A DNA stretch of 64,000 nt from Pseudotabrizicola sp. (GTDB taxonomy: Bacteria > Pseudomonadota > Alphaproteobacteria > Rhodobacterales > Rhodobacteraceae), in contig NZ_JAUXOV010000063.1 of assembly GCF_030684215.1 (NCBI RefSeq), forward strand, positions 1 to 64,000. Direction: 5' to 3'. Numbering within the stretch: position 1 is the first letter of the stretch; every line of letters starts with the position of its first letter. The notes below the pieces were generated by a model. It did not search any database, was not told the DNA's origin, and saw only the letters and a list, made by a program, of their open reading frames with translations. This document shows, piece by piece, positions 41,479 to 50,560 of this stretch. The translations under genes and the position numbers were made by a program.

Positions 41479-42618
41479 ATGAGTTTTCTGGAATACCGCG
41501 TCAAGTTTGTGCCCACCGGCCTGCGCAAGGTGCTGCACCTGAACTGGCCGCTGATCGTGCTGGTGACGGCCGTCTCTGCGGTGGGTTGGCTGGCGCTTTA
41601 CTCCATCGCAGGCGGGCGCATGGATGTCTGGGCCGGGCGGCAGATGCAGGTCTTTGCGCTTGGCGTCGTCTTGATGTTCTTCATCGCCTTTGTGCCGATC
41701 TGGTTCTGGCGCAATATGTCGCTGATTGCCTATTTTGTTTCAGTCGCCCTGCTGTTGGTGGTCGAGTTTTTCGGCACCATGGGCATGGGCGCGCAACGCT
41801 GGATAGAGGTCGGCGGTATGCGCCTGCAACCGTCAGAGTTGATGAAGGTCACGTTGGTGATGATGCTGGCCGCGTATTACGACTGGCTGGACGTCAAAAA
41901 GACCTCTCGCCTGTTCTGGGTGCTCATCCCCGTGGTGCTCACCGCCATTCCCACCGTGTTGGTGCTGATGCAGCCCAACCTTGGCACTGCGCTGATCCTG
42001 TTGATGATCGGCGGCACGGTGATGCTTCTGGCCGGGGTAAGCTGGTGGTATTTCGCGGTGGTGGCGTCTGGCATCGGGGGCACGATCTGGGCCGTGATGA
42101 CCAGCCGCGGTACAGATTGGCAGTTGCTGCATGAATATCAGTTCCGCCGCATCGACACCTTTCTGGACCCGACCTCTGATCCCTTGGGCGCGGGCTACAA
42201 CATCATTCAGGCGCAGATCGCCCTTGGGTCTGGTGGGTGGAGCGGCAAGGGCTTCATGCAAGGCACCCAAAGCCGGCTGAACTTTCTGCCCGAAAAGCAC
42301 ACCGACTTTATCTTTACCACGCTGGGAGAAGAGTTCGGCTTTGTCGGCGTGTTCAGCCTGTTGGTGCTGTATGGGCTGATCCTGTTGTTCTGCTATGTCT
42401 CGGCCATGCAGAACAAGGACCGATTTTCGCTGTTGCTGATCCTTGGAATCGCTGCAAACTTTTTCTTTTATCTGGCGATCAATCTGGCAATGGTGATGGG
42501 GCTGGCCCCGGTGGTGGGCATCCCGCTGCCGTTTCTGTCTTATGGCGGGTCGGCGATGCTGGTGCTGCTGGTGGCCTTTGGCCTGATCCAAAGCGCCCAT
42601 GTTCACAGACCGAGGTAG
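41479..42618 (+). CDS. mrdB: SEDS glycosyltransferase RodA
   Basis: The 379-residue membrane protein has about ten helices with SEDS signatures (GAQRWIEVGGMRLQPSELMKVTLVMMLA, LLMQPNLGTALIL, FLPEKHTDFIFTTLGEEFGFVG, GIPLPFLSYGGSAMLVLLVAFGLIQS). It polymerises lipid II into glycan strands with PBP2, encoded 9 bp upstream. It closes the elongasome operon; the next gene follows after 3 bp and may be read through. Confidence 0.96.
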   Translation: MSFLEYRVKFVPTGLRKVLHLNWPLIVLVTAVSAVGWLALYSIAGGRMDVWAGRQMQVFALGVVLMFFIAFVPIWFWRNMSLIAYFVSVALLLVVEFFGTMGMGAQRWIEVGGMRLQPSELMKVTLVMMLAAYYDWLDVKKTSRLFWVLIPVVLTAIPTVLVLMQPNLGTALILLMIGGTVMLLAGVSWWYFAVVASGIGGTIWAVMTSRGTDWQLLHEYQFRRIDTFLDPTSDPLGAGYNIIQAQIALGSGGWSGKGFMQGTQSRLNFLPEKHTDFIFTTLGEEFGFVGVFSLLVLYGLILLFCYVSAMQNKDRFSLLLILGIAANFFFYLAINLAMVMGLAPVVGIPLPFLSYGGSAMLVLLVAFGLIQSAHVHRPR

Positions 42619-42621
42619 ACA

Positions 42622-43548
42622 ATGCTGACTGTCCTGTTCGCCGCCCCAGACCTGTGGGACGAATACCGCGATGTACTGCCAAAAGCGCTGGCACAGGCCG
42701 GACTTGATGCGCAACTGGTGCGCGAGGCGCCGCCAGAAACGGTCGATTACATCATCTACGCCCCCAGCGCGCCGTTGCAGGATTTCACGCCGTTCACGCG
42801 GGCCAAGGCCGTGCTGTCGCTGTGGGCCGGGGTCGAGCGGATTGTCGGCAATGCCACGCTGACCCAGCCTTTGTGCCGGATGGTGGACCCGTCCCTGACC
42901 GAAAGCATGGTCGAATGGGTGGTGGGCCACACGCTGCGGCACCACCTGGGGATGGACGCGCATATCGTGAACCCGGATCACAACTGGACCCCGGTGGTGC
43001 CACCGCTGGCGCGCAATCGGCCTGTCACAGTGCTGGGCTTGGGGGCGCTTGGGTCGGCTTGCGCAACTGCACTGACGGGCCTGAACTTTCCGGTAACAGG
43101 CTGGAGCCGGACGGCCAGGGACGTGCCGGGCGTGCGGTGCCTGTCGGGGGGGGATGGCTTGCGCGCCGCCTTGACCGGCGCTCAGATCGTGGTGACGCTG
43201 CTGCCGCGCACGCCAGATACGGAAAATACCCTGAACGCGGAAACGCTGGCGCTGCCCGCACGCGGGGCGGTTGTGCTGAACCCAGGCCGTGGGCCGCTGA
43301 TCGACGATGAAGCACTGCTGGCTGCGCTGAACACGGGCCAGATCGGCCATGCCACGCTGGATGTGTTCCGGGTAGAACCCCTGCCCGCCGCGCATGCCTT
43401 CTGGGCGCATCCACGCGTGACCGTCACCCCGCATATCGCCGCCGATACCCGCGCGGAAAGCGCTTCGGGGGTGATTGCCGAAAACATCCGCCGGGCAGAA
43501 GCAGGGGCGCCGCTGCTGCATCTGGTCAATCGCCGCACCGGTTACTAA
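42622..43548 (+). CDS. ghrA: Glyoxylate/hydroxypyruvate reductase A-like dehydrogenase
   Basis: The 308-residue D-2-hydroxyacid dehydrogenase has VTVLGLGALGSACATALTGL for NAD(P) binding, NPGRGPLIDDEALLAAL (catalytic Arg region) and TVTPHIAADT (catalytic His). The GhrA branch reduces glyoxylate and hydroxypyruvate. It starts 3 bp after rodA, probably co-transcribed by proximity rather than function. The glycolate oxidase operon at the far end of the window makes glyoxylate. Confidence 0.88.
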   Translation: MLTVLFAAPDLWDEYRDVLPKALAQAGLDAQLVREAPPETVDYIIYAPSAPLQDFTPFTRAKAVLSLWAGVERIVGNATLTQPLCRMVDPSLTESMVEWVVGHTLRHHLGMDAHIVNPDHNWTPVVPPLARNRPVTVLGLGALGSACATALTGLNFPVTGWSRTARDVPGVRCLSGGDGLRAALTGAQIVVTLLPRTPDTENTLNAETLALPARGAVVLNPGRGPLIDDEALLAALNTGQIGHATLDVFRVEPLPAAHAFWAHPRVTVTPHIAADTRAESASGVIAENIRRAEAGAPLLHLVNRRTGY

Positions 43549-43630
43549 CGGCGACGCCCCCCACGTCGCGGATAGAACAGACGCCCCAGCCCTGCCGGTC
43601 TTTGATCCTCGCAAGCGACAGGGGGCGGAT

Positions 43631-44521
43631 ATGCCATATGGAACAGGTGTAAAACTGGTGCTGCTGGCAGCGCTGCTGTGGTCGCTGAACGGACTGCTGA
43701 TCCGGCAGATTGATCAGGCGGGCACATGGGCCGTGCTGTTCTGGCGTTCTGCCGGAATGATCCCGGTGCTGCTGGCGGTGATTGCGTGGCGGTCGGGCGG
43801 CGTGGTGGCACCGCTGCGCCGGGTCGGATGGTCGGGGCTGATCGGCGGGCTTGGCCTTGTGCTGGCCTTTGGCGGCGCTATCTTTGCCTTTCAGGCGACA
43901 ACGGTGGCCAATGCGGTGTTCCTGTTTTCCGCCTCGCCGTTTCTGGCCGCGATCCTTGGCTGGCTGATCTTGCGCGAATCCGTGCGCCCGGCGACATGGG
44001 CCGCAATTGCGCTGGCCGGGGTGGGCATGTTCGTGATGGTGCGCGAAGGGCTTGCAGCGGGGGCGATGGCGGGCAATGTCGCCGCACTTGTGTCGGCACT
44101 GGGGTTTGCCAGCTTTACCATCGCTCTGCGCTGGGGCCGCTTGGCCGACATGCTGCCTGCCGTGGTGCTGGGCGGTCTGCTTTCCATGCTGGCGGCGGCA
44201 GCGGTTCTGGCCGTGCAGGGTCAGGCGCTTTGGGTGCCCGCCCGCGATATAGCAATATCGCTGGCAATGGGCGCAGTCATTCTGGCGACCGGGATGGCAC
44301 TTTACACCGCAGGCAGCCGGGTGATTCCGGCAGCAGAGCTGACACTGCTGTCGATGGTCGAGGTGCTGCTCGCCCCGGTCTGGGTGTTTCTGGCATTGGG
44401 CGAAACCGCCTCACGCGGGACCTTTGCCGGGGGCGCTGTTCTGATGGCGGCGGTGGCGCTCAACGCGCTGTCAGGCGCCCGTCAGATGCGCCGCGGGCCC
44501 GTGCTTGGCGTCGGACGCTGA
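43631..44521 (+). CDS. DMT-superfamily transporter (EamA domains)
   Basis: The 296-residue protein with about ten helices shows two EamA repeats (LVLLAALLWSLNGLLIRQIDQAGTW …, AGNVAALVSALGFASFTIALRWGR … SMVEVLLAPVWVFLALGE). Members export amino acids or metabolites; the substrate here is unknown. ATG 43631, after GGGGGCGG, replaces the longer track start. It lies 82 bp after ghrA. Confidence 0.88.
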   Translation: MPYGTGVKLVLLAALLWSLNGLLIRQIDQAGTWAVLFWRSAGMIPVLLAVIAWRSGGVVAPLRRVGWSGLIGGLGLVLAFGGAIFAFQATTVANAVFLFSASPFLAAILGWLILRESVRPATWAAIALAGVGMFVMVREGLAAGAMAGNVAALVSALGFASFTIALRWGRLADMLPAVVLGGLLSMLAAAAVLAVQGQALWVPARDIAISLAMGAVILATGMALYTAGSRVIPAAELTLLSMVEVLLAPVWVFLALGETASRGTFAGGAVLMAAVALNALSGARQMRRGPVLGVGR

Positions 44522-44588
44522 CGCACGGCCCCTTTACCACACACCCCCAAAGCCGCTAAGCAACTCAGAACAGGGTTTGGGGACGATT

Positions 44589-45593
44589 ATGACAGACAAG
44601 GTTCTGATCACAGGCGCGGCCGGGTTCATCGGTTTTCATCTGGCCCGCCGCCTGCTTGCGGATGGTTGGCATGTGACCGGTTTTGACGGCATGACCAACT
44701 ATTACGACCCGGCGCTGAAACAGGCGCGGCTGGATATTCTGCAAGCCCAGCAGGGATTTGCCTTTGAACTCGGCATGCTGGAAGACCCCGGCCGCCTGAC
44801 CACCCTTGCCGAAGCCCTGCGCCCCGATGTGATCATCCACCTCGCGGCACAGGCCGGGGTGCGCTATTCCATCGATGAGCCGCGGTCCTATGTGCAGTCA
44901 AACCTGATCGGCACACATGAGGTGCTCGAAGCCGCAAGGGCGCATCCGCCAAAGCATCTGTTGATGGCATCCACCTCGTCAGCCTACGGCGCCAATACCA
45001 TGATGCCCTATGCCGAGACAGATCAGGCCACCCATCCGATGAGCTTTTATGCCGCGACCAAAATCGCCAATGAGGCAATGGCCCACAGCTATGCCCATCT
45101 TTTCGGCCTGCCGACCACGATGTTCCGGTTTTTCACGGTCTATGGACCCTGGGGCCGCCCGGACATGGCGCTGTTCAAATTCACCAAAGCGATTCTGAAC
45201 GGTGACCCGATTGACGTCTACAACCACGGCAATATGCAACGCGATTTCACCTATGTCGAAGATCTGGTCGAAGGGATCAGCCGACTGATCGCTGCTGCGC
45301 CCGGAACCGCAAAGGCCGGACCCAGCGACAGCCTGTCCCCTGTCGCTCCGTTCCGTGTGGTCAATATCGGCAATGGTGCACCCGAACAGCTGACCGATTT
45401 CATCAAGGCGATTGAAGCAGCCACGGGACGCGAGGCACGCCAGAACCTGTTACCGATGCAACCCGGCGACGTGCCCGCCACATGGGCCGATGCGACGCTG
45501 ATCAACGCATTGGTCGGCCCCCTGCCCCGCACCGATATTCGCAACGGGGTCGCCCGGTTTGTCGACTGGTATCGCGGCTGGAACGCTAGATAA
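44589..45593 (+). CDS. NAD-dependent nucleotide-sugar epimerase (UDP-glucuronate 4-epimerase-like)
   Basis: The 334-residue extended SDR has the NAD motif ITGAAGFIGFHLARRLL, HLAAQAGVRYSIDEPRSY, the active-site SFYAATKIANE (Tyr, Lys) and FRFFTVYGPWGRPDMALFKFTKAIL. These fit the UDP-glucuronate 4-epimerase group (CapI/LpsL), which supplies UDP-galacturonate for surface polysaccharides. No glycosyltransferases are nearby. RBS GGGGACG precedes ATG 44589. A large palindromic element starts 4 bp after its stop. Confidence 0.88.
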   Translation: MTDKVLITGAAGFIGFHLARRLLADGWHVTGFDGMTNYYDPALKQARLDILQAQQGFAFELGMLEDPGRLTTLAEALRPDVIIHLAAQAGVRYSIDEPRSYVQSNLIGTHEVLEAARAHPPKHLLMASTSSAYGANTMMPYAETDQATHPMSFYAATKIANEAMAHSYAHLFGLPTTMFRFFTVYGPWGRPDMALFKFTKAILNGDPIDVYNHGNMQRDFTYVEDLVEGISRLIAAAPGTAKAGPSDSLSPVAPFRVVNIGNGAPEQLTDFIKAIEAATGREARQNLLPMQPGDVPATWADATLINALVGPLPRTDIRNGVARFVDWYRGWNAR

Positions 45594-45596
45594 GCG

Positions 45597-45827
45597 GAGC
45601 GGCTACGCCGCATTTTTTGGTCTCGGCTTTGGCCTGCGGCCAACCGCCTCGGATTATGCGCTCCGCGCGGGAGTATTTGCCAAGCAGCAAACCATCTAAA
45701 AATTGCTGCTTTGCAAATACTCTGGGGTGAGCCGCCATTCTTTGGGCGGCGAGGGGCAACGCCCCTCTGCCCGAGGCGGTTGGCCGTAGGCCAGAGCCGA
45801 GAGATAAACACCGCGGCGCAGCCGCTC
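45597..45827. repeat. 231-bp nested palindromic element (contains family 2 repeat, copy 2)
   Basis: Outer arms 45597-45652 and 45771-45827 are inverted copies: GAGCGGCTACGCCGC matches its partner at 14 of 15 positions and TCTCGGCTTTGGCCTGCGGC and the next 12 bases at 30 of 32. Both differences in the latter leave G-U pairs in RNA. Inside lie the GAGTATTTGCCAAGCAGCAA / TTGCTGCTTTGCAAATACTC hairpin (45671-45722) and smaller hairpins GCCGCC/GGGCGGC and GAGGGGC/GCCCCTC. It fills the gap between two convergent genes. Confidence 0.85.
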
Positions 45828-45840
45828 TATTTTTTACCCG

Positions 45841-46830
45841 TCAAAGTTGGCCTGGCACCACTTGGTCAGGCGGACGGTGTCCGTCGGCAAAGGTCTTGAT
45901 ATTGATAATGACCTTTTCGCCCATTTCGATCCGGCCTTCCAGCGTGGCACTGCCCATATGGGGCAACAGTACTACATTGGGCAATTCGCGCAGGCGCGGA
46001 TTCACCTCGTGGCCATGTTCGAACACATCAAGCCCAGCGCCGCCCAGTTCCCCGGCGCGCAGGCCGCGGGTCAGGGCGTTTTCGTCTATCACCTCGCCGC
46101 GTGAGGTGTTCACAATCACCGCCGTTGGTTTCATCAGCTTTAGCCGTCGCGCGTTCATCAGGTGATAGGTCGAGGGCGTATGCGGGCAGTTGATGGACAC
46201 GATGTCCATGCGGCTGACCATCTGGTCTAGACTCTCCCACCATGTGGCATCCAGATCGGCCTCTATCTCCGGGCGCAGGCGTTTACGGTTGTTGTAATGC
46301 ACCTGCATGCCAAAGGCGCGGGCGCGGCGTGCGACAGCCTGACCGATCCGGCCCATGCCGAGGATGCCCAGCCGCTTGCCACCAAGTCGCCCACCCATAA
46401 AGGCGGTTGGGGCCCATCCCTGCCATTCGCCGGCTTGCATCACCGACAGGCCTTCGGGAATACGGCGGGTGACGGCCATGATCAGGGCAAGGGTCATATC
46501 GGCGGTGTCTTCGGTGACCACGCCAGGTGTGTTTGAGACCAGTATTCCGCGTTGGCGGGCGGTGGCTACGTCGATGTGGTCTACCCCTGCGCCATAATTG
46601 GCAATCAGTTTCAGCTTCTCACCGGCCTGTCCTATCAGGCCCGCATCAATCTGATCTGTCACACAAGGCACCAGCACATCGGCGCGGCGCATCGCATTTG
46701 CCAGCTCGTCGCGCGACATTTTGGTGTCGGGGTCGCGCAGGTCGACATCGAACAATTCCTTCATCCGGGTTTCCACCGGTTCGGGCAACCGTCGCGTGAC
46801 TACAACACTCAGCCGTTGTGCGGGCATCAT
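45841..46830 (-). CDS. D-2-hydroxyacid dehydrogenase (D-glycerate dehydrogenase-like)
   Basis: The 329-residue protein has NYGAGVDHIDVATA, the NAD motif LGILGMGRIGQAVARRARAFGM, NTSRGEVIDENAL (catalytic Arg) and LLPHMGSATLE (catalytic His). It resembles glyoxylate reductase/D-glycerate dehydrogenase. Two adjacent ATGs (ending 46830 and 46827) follow GGAGACCT on the coding strand; the track start is 66 bp longer and unsupported. It is the second enzyme of this family in 4 kb, after GhrA, but on the other strand. Confidence 0.9.
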   Translation of the reverse strand: MMPAQRLSVVVTRRLPEPVETRMKELFDVDLRDPDTKMSRDELANAMRRADVLVPCVTDQIDAGLIGQAGEKLKLIANYGAGVDHIDVATARQRGILVSNTPGVVTEDTADMTLALIMAVTRRIPEGLSVMQAGEWQGWAPTAFMGGRLGGKRLGILGMGRIGQAVARRARAFGMQVHYNNRKRLRPEIEADLDATWWESLDQMVSRMDIVSINCPHTPSTYHLMNARRLKLMKPTAVIVNTSRGEVIDENALTRGLRAGELGGAGLDVFEHGHEVNPRLRELPNVVLLPHMGSATLEGRIEMGEKVIINIKTFADGHRPPDQVVPGQL

Positions 46831-47001
46831 AGGTCTCCGTGGGCTTGATCTTGGCACTTGCCTGAGGGCAAAGTGACGGTAACCGGGACGGGGCACAAGA
46901 CCCTAAGCGATCAAGCCCGGAAAGTTGAGCATATGCAGCTCTTTGCCGGGCTGTGCGATGGGCAGAACCAAGAGACCGGGGGCACACCCGGCCACAGGCG
47001 G

Positions 47002-47652
47002 ATGGTGAAGACTATGCTGAAAGGATTGGTTATGGGCGTTGCACTGGTGGCTTGGGCAAGCCCCTTGCTGTCGGATGTTGTCCGGCCGAAACCGCGCCCC
47101 GTGTTGGTATCCGCCCCGGCTGCAACAGAGGCACCAGCACCGCAGACGCCCACCCCGGCGTTGCTTCCGCTTGGCCCGCCAGCCCCGCGGGCGACCGCCC
47201 CGGTGGCAGAGCCGCGCGATCCGAACAAAGGTGCCGTCACCAACCTGCCCTTGCCGCGTTATGTCTCGTTGAAATCAAGTGAGGGCAATGCCCGGCGCGG
47301 ACCGGGGTTGTCGCATCGCATCGACTGGGTGTTCACACGGGTCGGGATGCCGTTGAAAATCACCGCAGAACATGGCCATTGGCGGCGCGTTGAAGATGCC
47401 GAGGGCATCGGCGGCTGGGTGCATTACGCGCTGCTGTCGGGAGTGCGTTCGGTGATGGTGGCGGATGACATCGCAACATTTTACAGCCGGGCCGATACCG
47501 CGTCTTTGGCAGCATTTCAAGCCGAGCGCGGCGTGGTCGCGCGGGTGATCGGGTGCAAGGCTGGCTGGTGCCGGGTGTCGGCGAACGGGCAGAAAGGCTG
47601 GAGCCCGGTCAGCAGTCTTTGGGGCGTGACCGAGGATGAGGTCATCGACTGA
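47002..47652 (+). CDS. Exported SH3-domain protein
   Basis: The 216-residue protein from ATG 47002 has a signal peptide (MVKTMLKGLVMGVALVAWASPLLS), a Pro/Ala-rich linker (residues about 25-75) and two bacterial SH3-like segments (YVSLKSSEGNARRGPGLSHRIDWVF … GHWRRVEDAEGIGGWVHYALLSG; then GVVARVIGCKAGWCRVSANGQKGWSP). This COG3807-type pattern is found in periplasmic proteins thought to bind cell wall. The function is unknown; the longer track start lacks a signal peptide. Confidence 0.82.
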   Translation: MVKTMLKGLVMGVALVAWASPLLSDVVRPKPRPVLVSAPAATEAPAPQTPTPALLPLGPPAPRATAPVAEPRDPNKGAVTNLPLPRYVSLKSSEGNARRGPGLSHRIDWVFTRVGMPLKITAEHGHWRRVEDAEGIGGWVHYALLSGVRSVMVADDIATFYSRADTASLAAFQAERGVVARVIGCKAGWCRVSANGQKGWSPVSSLWGVTEDEVID

Positions 47653-47738
47653 CAGAGCTGCGCTTTGGGGTCATTCAGCTTGCCATTGACCTTGTCTGTG
47701 CGGTAACGCATCCCCTCTGACAAGCACTGGGGGCTGAG

Positions 47739-48635
47739 ATGGCATCCGAACAAACGCGGCTGAATCTGTCGGCGGGGATTGCCTCGGTCTGTGTGGCCTC
47801 GGTTCTGGTAATGCTGAAGCTTTGGGCGCTGGGGCAGACCGGGTCTTTGTCTGTGGCGGCATCGCTGGCCGACAGTGCTATGGATCTGATGGTCAGCCTG
47901 ATGGCGATGGCGGCAATATTTTATGCTGCAAAACCAGCGGATGAGGACCACGCTTTCGGTCATACCTCGGCAGAAGATCTGGCCTCGTTGGGGCAAGCGC
48001 TGTTCATTTTGGTTTCAGCCGGGGTGATCGGTGTGGCGGCTGTGCAACGTCTGCTGGCGCCGGTGCCTGAAACGCTGTCCCGGGAAGGTGTCGGCATGGG
48101 GGTGATGGCGGTGTCGATCCTGCTGACCTTGGGGCTGGTGCTGTGGCAGGGGCGCGTCGCAAAGCGGACCGGCAACAAGGTGGTGGCCGCGGACCGGCTG
48201 CACTATCTGGGTGACCTGCTGCCGAATATCGGCGCGATAGCCTCGCTTTGGGCGTCAAGCGCCTTTGGGCTGACTTCGGTGGATTCGGTCGTGGCACTGG
48301 CAGCGGCGGGAATGCTGGCCTTGGGCGCGATGCGGATCGGGCGCGATGCTTTCAATGCATTGATGGACAGACGGGCCGACCCGGTTGTAATTTCCGGGAT
48401 CGAGTCCATCGCCCGCGACTGGCCGGGGGTGAAGGGCTATCACGACATCAAGACGCGGACTGCGGGCAGCCGGATTTTTGTGCAGATCCACATCGAACTG
48501 GATGGCGGCCAACCGCTGCGCGAGGCGCATGCAATTGGGGCCGGGTTGCGCCGGGCGATCCTCAAGGCCTATCCGCAGGCCGATGTGATTGTACACAAGG
48601 ACGTTGCCAACGACCCTGGCCCCAAAAAGCACTAG
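47739..48635 (+). CDS. Cation diffusion facilitator (CDF) metal exporter
   Basis: The 298-residue protein has the CDF membrane domain with the metal-site helix SVAASLADSAMDLMVSL and the HAFGHTSAEDLASLGQA motif. A C-terminal cytoplasmic domain (VVISGIESIARDWPGVKGYHDIKTRTAGSRIFVQIHIELDG) follows. It resembles FieF-type Zn/Fe exporters that use the proton gradient. No metal-responsive regulator lies adjacent. Confidence 0.93.
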   Translation: MASEQTRLNLSAGIASVCVASVLVMLKLWALGQTGSLSVAASLADSAMDLMVSLMAMAAIFYAAKPADEDHAFGHTSAEDLASLGQALFILVSAGVIGVAAVQRLLAPVPETLSREGVGMGVMAVSILLTLGLVLWQGRVAKRTGNKVVAADRLHYLGDLLPNIGAIASLWASSAFGLTSVDSVVALAAAGMLALGAMRIGRDAFNALMDRRADPVVISGIESIARDWPGVKGYHDIKTRTAGSRIFVQIHIELDGGQPLREAHAIGAGLRRAILKAYPQADVIVHKDVANDPGPKKH

Positions 48636-48703
48636 GCGCCCTCCCGCCCTGTTTTAGAGGTTCCGTTTAATCAGGGCTTGGAATGTCCTAGCATGTCGTT
48701 CAA

Positions 48704-48719
48704 TTATACAGGTGTATAA
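48704..48719. promoter_or_regulatory. Palindromic operator TTATACA-GG-TGTATAA
   Basis: A perfect 16-bp palindrome with 7-bp arms ends 12 bp before the ATG of the TetR-family gene. Its left arm contains TATACA, a possible -10, so a bound repressor would block the promoter of the TetR-aminotransferase-decarboxylase operon. The obvious candidate is the TetR protein itself. Confidence 0.65.
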
Positions 48720-48731
48720 CAGGATGCCGCT

Positions 48732-49385
48732 ATGGTTGAAGACCGCCGCCCCTATCGCCGCGAATCGCAAGAGCAACGCCGCGAAGCGTTGATCAACTCG
48801 GCGCTGCATTTGCTGGCCCAAGGCGGGCCGCAAGCAGCCACGGTGCGGGCGATTGCCGAACGGGCGAACATTTCGCCGGGGCTGATCCGGCATTATTTTG
48901 ACTCCAAAGACGATCTGACCCGTGCGGCCTATGCCGCGTTGATGGACCGGATGACCGTGGAAAGTCTGGCGGCAACGGAAGGCATCAGCGACGATCCGGC
49001 GGCGCAGCTTGCGGCCTTTGTCGCGGTCAGCCTGCGGCCTCCGGTCATGGATGGCGATCGTGTGCGGCTTTGGGCCGGCTTTTTGCATCATGTTCGCCGC
49101 GATCCGCGAATGCATGATGTGCACAAGGCGACCTATCTGGGCTACCGCGACCGGTTGCAGGCGTTGATTCAGGCGTTGCCCGGCAGGTCCGATCCAGCCA
49201 AGGCGCGTGCGCTGGCGATTGCCTGCAATGCGGTTATTGACGGGCTGTGGCTGGAGGGCGGGACATTGCCAGACAGTTTCGCCGCTGGCGAGATAGAGCA
49301 GATCGGCCTGACTGCCATATCCGCCATTCTTGACATACCACTGCCAACCCATACCCCTACCTCCAACCCTCCCGAGGTTTCATGA
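48732..49385 (+). CDS. TetR-family regulator, BetI-like
   Basis: The 217-residue protein has an N-terminal HTH (REALINSALHLLAQGGPQAATVRAIAERANISPGLIRHYFDSKDDLTRAAY) and a BetI-type C-terminal ligand domain (LWAGFLHHVRRDPRMHDVHKATYLGYRDRL). The wording of the HTH resembles choline repressor BetI, but no bet genes are present. Its stop overlaps the aminotransferase start (ATGA), and a perfect palindrome lies upstream. I infer that it represses its own operon and senses a substrate of the two enzymes. Confidence 0.88.
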   Translation: MVEDRRPYRRESQEQRREALINSALHLLAQGGPQAATVRAIAERANISPGLIRHYFDSKDDLTRAAYAALMDRMTVESLAATEGISDDPAAQLAAFVAVSLRPPVMDGDRVRLWAGFLHHVRRDPRMHDVHKATYLGYRDRLQALIQALPGRSDPAKARALAIACNAVIDGLWLEGGTLPDSFAAGEIEQIGLTAISAILDIPLPTHTPTSNPPEVS

Positions 49386-50557
49386 AATACGCTGCAGTGC
49401 TTGACGATCTGGCTGGTTTGGGCGGGGCCAAATGGGGGGTCCATCTGCGCGCCCGCGCGCTCAAGGCCGAGGGACGGCAGGTGTTGGAGCTGACGATCGG
49501 CGAGCCGGACACGCCGCCGCCCGCCCGTCTGGTAGAGGTGGCAGCCGCTGCGATGACCGCCGGGCGCACCGGGTATTCTAACGGGCGCGGTGAGTCCGGG
49601 CTGCTCCAAGCCCTCGCCGACCGCTATACGGCGCGGCGCGGGCGCAGCTTTTCTTCCGACCAGTTCCTGTGCCTGCCCGGCACCCAGACCGTGCTTTATA
49701 TGGCCTTGCGCGCCTTGGCCCAAGCGGGCGATGAGGTGTTGGTGGGCGATCCGATGTATGCCACCTATGAAGGCGTTATCCGGGCCAGCGGGGCCACCAT
49801 GGTCCCGGTGCCCTTGCGCCCTGAACATGGATTTAGGATGCAGGCCGCAGATGTAGCGGCACGGATCACGCCGCGCAGCCGGGTCTTGTTCCTGAACACC
49901 CCACATAACCCGACCGGGGCGGTGCTGCGACCAGACGACATTGCGGCACTGGGCGAGATCGCCCGCGCCCATGATCTGTGGATCCTGTCGGATGAGGTCT
50001 ATGAGGAGTTGGTGTTTGACGGCACCGATTTTCACTCGCCGCTGTCGCATCCTGATCTGGTGGACCGGGTGATCGCGGCTTCGTCGATCTCTAAGTCCCA
50101 TGCTGCACCAGGGTTCCGGTCTGGCTGGTGCGTGGGTCCTGCCGAATTTACCGCGCGCGCCCTGCCCTTGGCGGAAACCATGCTGTTCGGCAATCAACCG
50201 TTTCTGGCGGATGCCACGGCAGATGCAATTGCGGTGCCCTCGCCCGTCGCGGGGGGGATGGCCGCACGCTATGCGGCGCGGGCGCGGATGCTGGCCGATG
50301 TGCTGGACGGTGTAGCGGGCCTGCAGGTGCATCGCCCCGATGCGGGGATGTTTGCACTGCTGGACATTCGCGCAAGCGGCATGACAGGCGAGGCGTTTGC
50401 GCTGGCGCTGCTGGAGACCGATGGCGTCGCCTGCATGCCGGGGGAAAGTTTCGGCGATGGGCTGGCAGGCTGGCTGCGGATCAGCCTGACCCAGCCCGAT
50501 ACGGTTATGGCCGAGGCCGCAGCGCGGATTGCGCGCTTTGCACAGCGGGGGGTATAG
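49382..50557 (+). CDS. PLP aminotransferase, probably arginine:pyruvate transaminase (AruH-like)
   Basis: The 391-residue class I/II aminotransferase has LTIGEPDTPPP, TGYSNGRGESGLLQALADRY, FLNTPHNPTGAVL, ILSDEVYEEL and the PLP lysine in SSISKSHAAPGFRSGW (Lys238). It is coupled by 4-bp overlap to the TetR gene and lies 3 bp before a ThDP enzyme of the 2-ketoarginine decarboxylase type. That pairing matches the arginine transaminase pathway of Pseudomonas (AruH, AruI). Other amino acids cannot be ruled out from sequence. Confidence 0.82.
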   Translation: MKYAAVLDDLAGLGGAKWGVHLRARALKAEGRQVLELTIGEPDTPPPARLVEVAAAAMTAGRTGYSNGRGESGLLQALADRYTARRGRSFSSDQFLCLPGTQTVLYMALRALAQAGDEVLVGDPMYATYEGVIRASGATMVPVPLRPEHGFRMQAADVAARITPRSRVLFLNTPHNPTGAVLRPDDIAALGEIARAHDLWILSDEVYEELVFDGTDFHSPLSHPDLVDRVIAASSISKSHAAPGFRSGWCVGPAEFTARALPLAETMLFGNQPFLADATADAIAVPSPVAGGMAARYAARARMLADVLDGVAGLQVHRPDAGMFALLDIRASGMTGEAFALALLETDGVACMPGESFGDGLAGWLRISLTQPDTVMAEAAARIARFAQRGV

Positions 50558-50560
50558 GCG

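Noticed and set aside
41833-43614. 593-codon open frame on the minus strand
   Set aside because: It lies antisense to rodA and ghrA, both clear genes, and its sequence is His/Gln/Arg-rich with no domain; a shadow frame of high-GC DNA.
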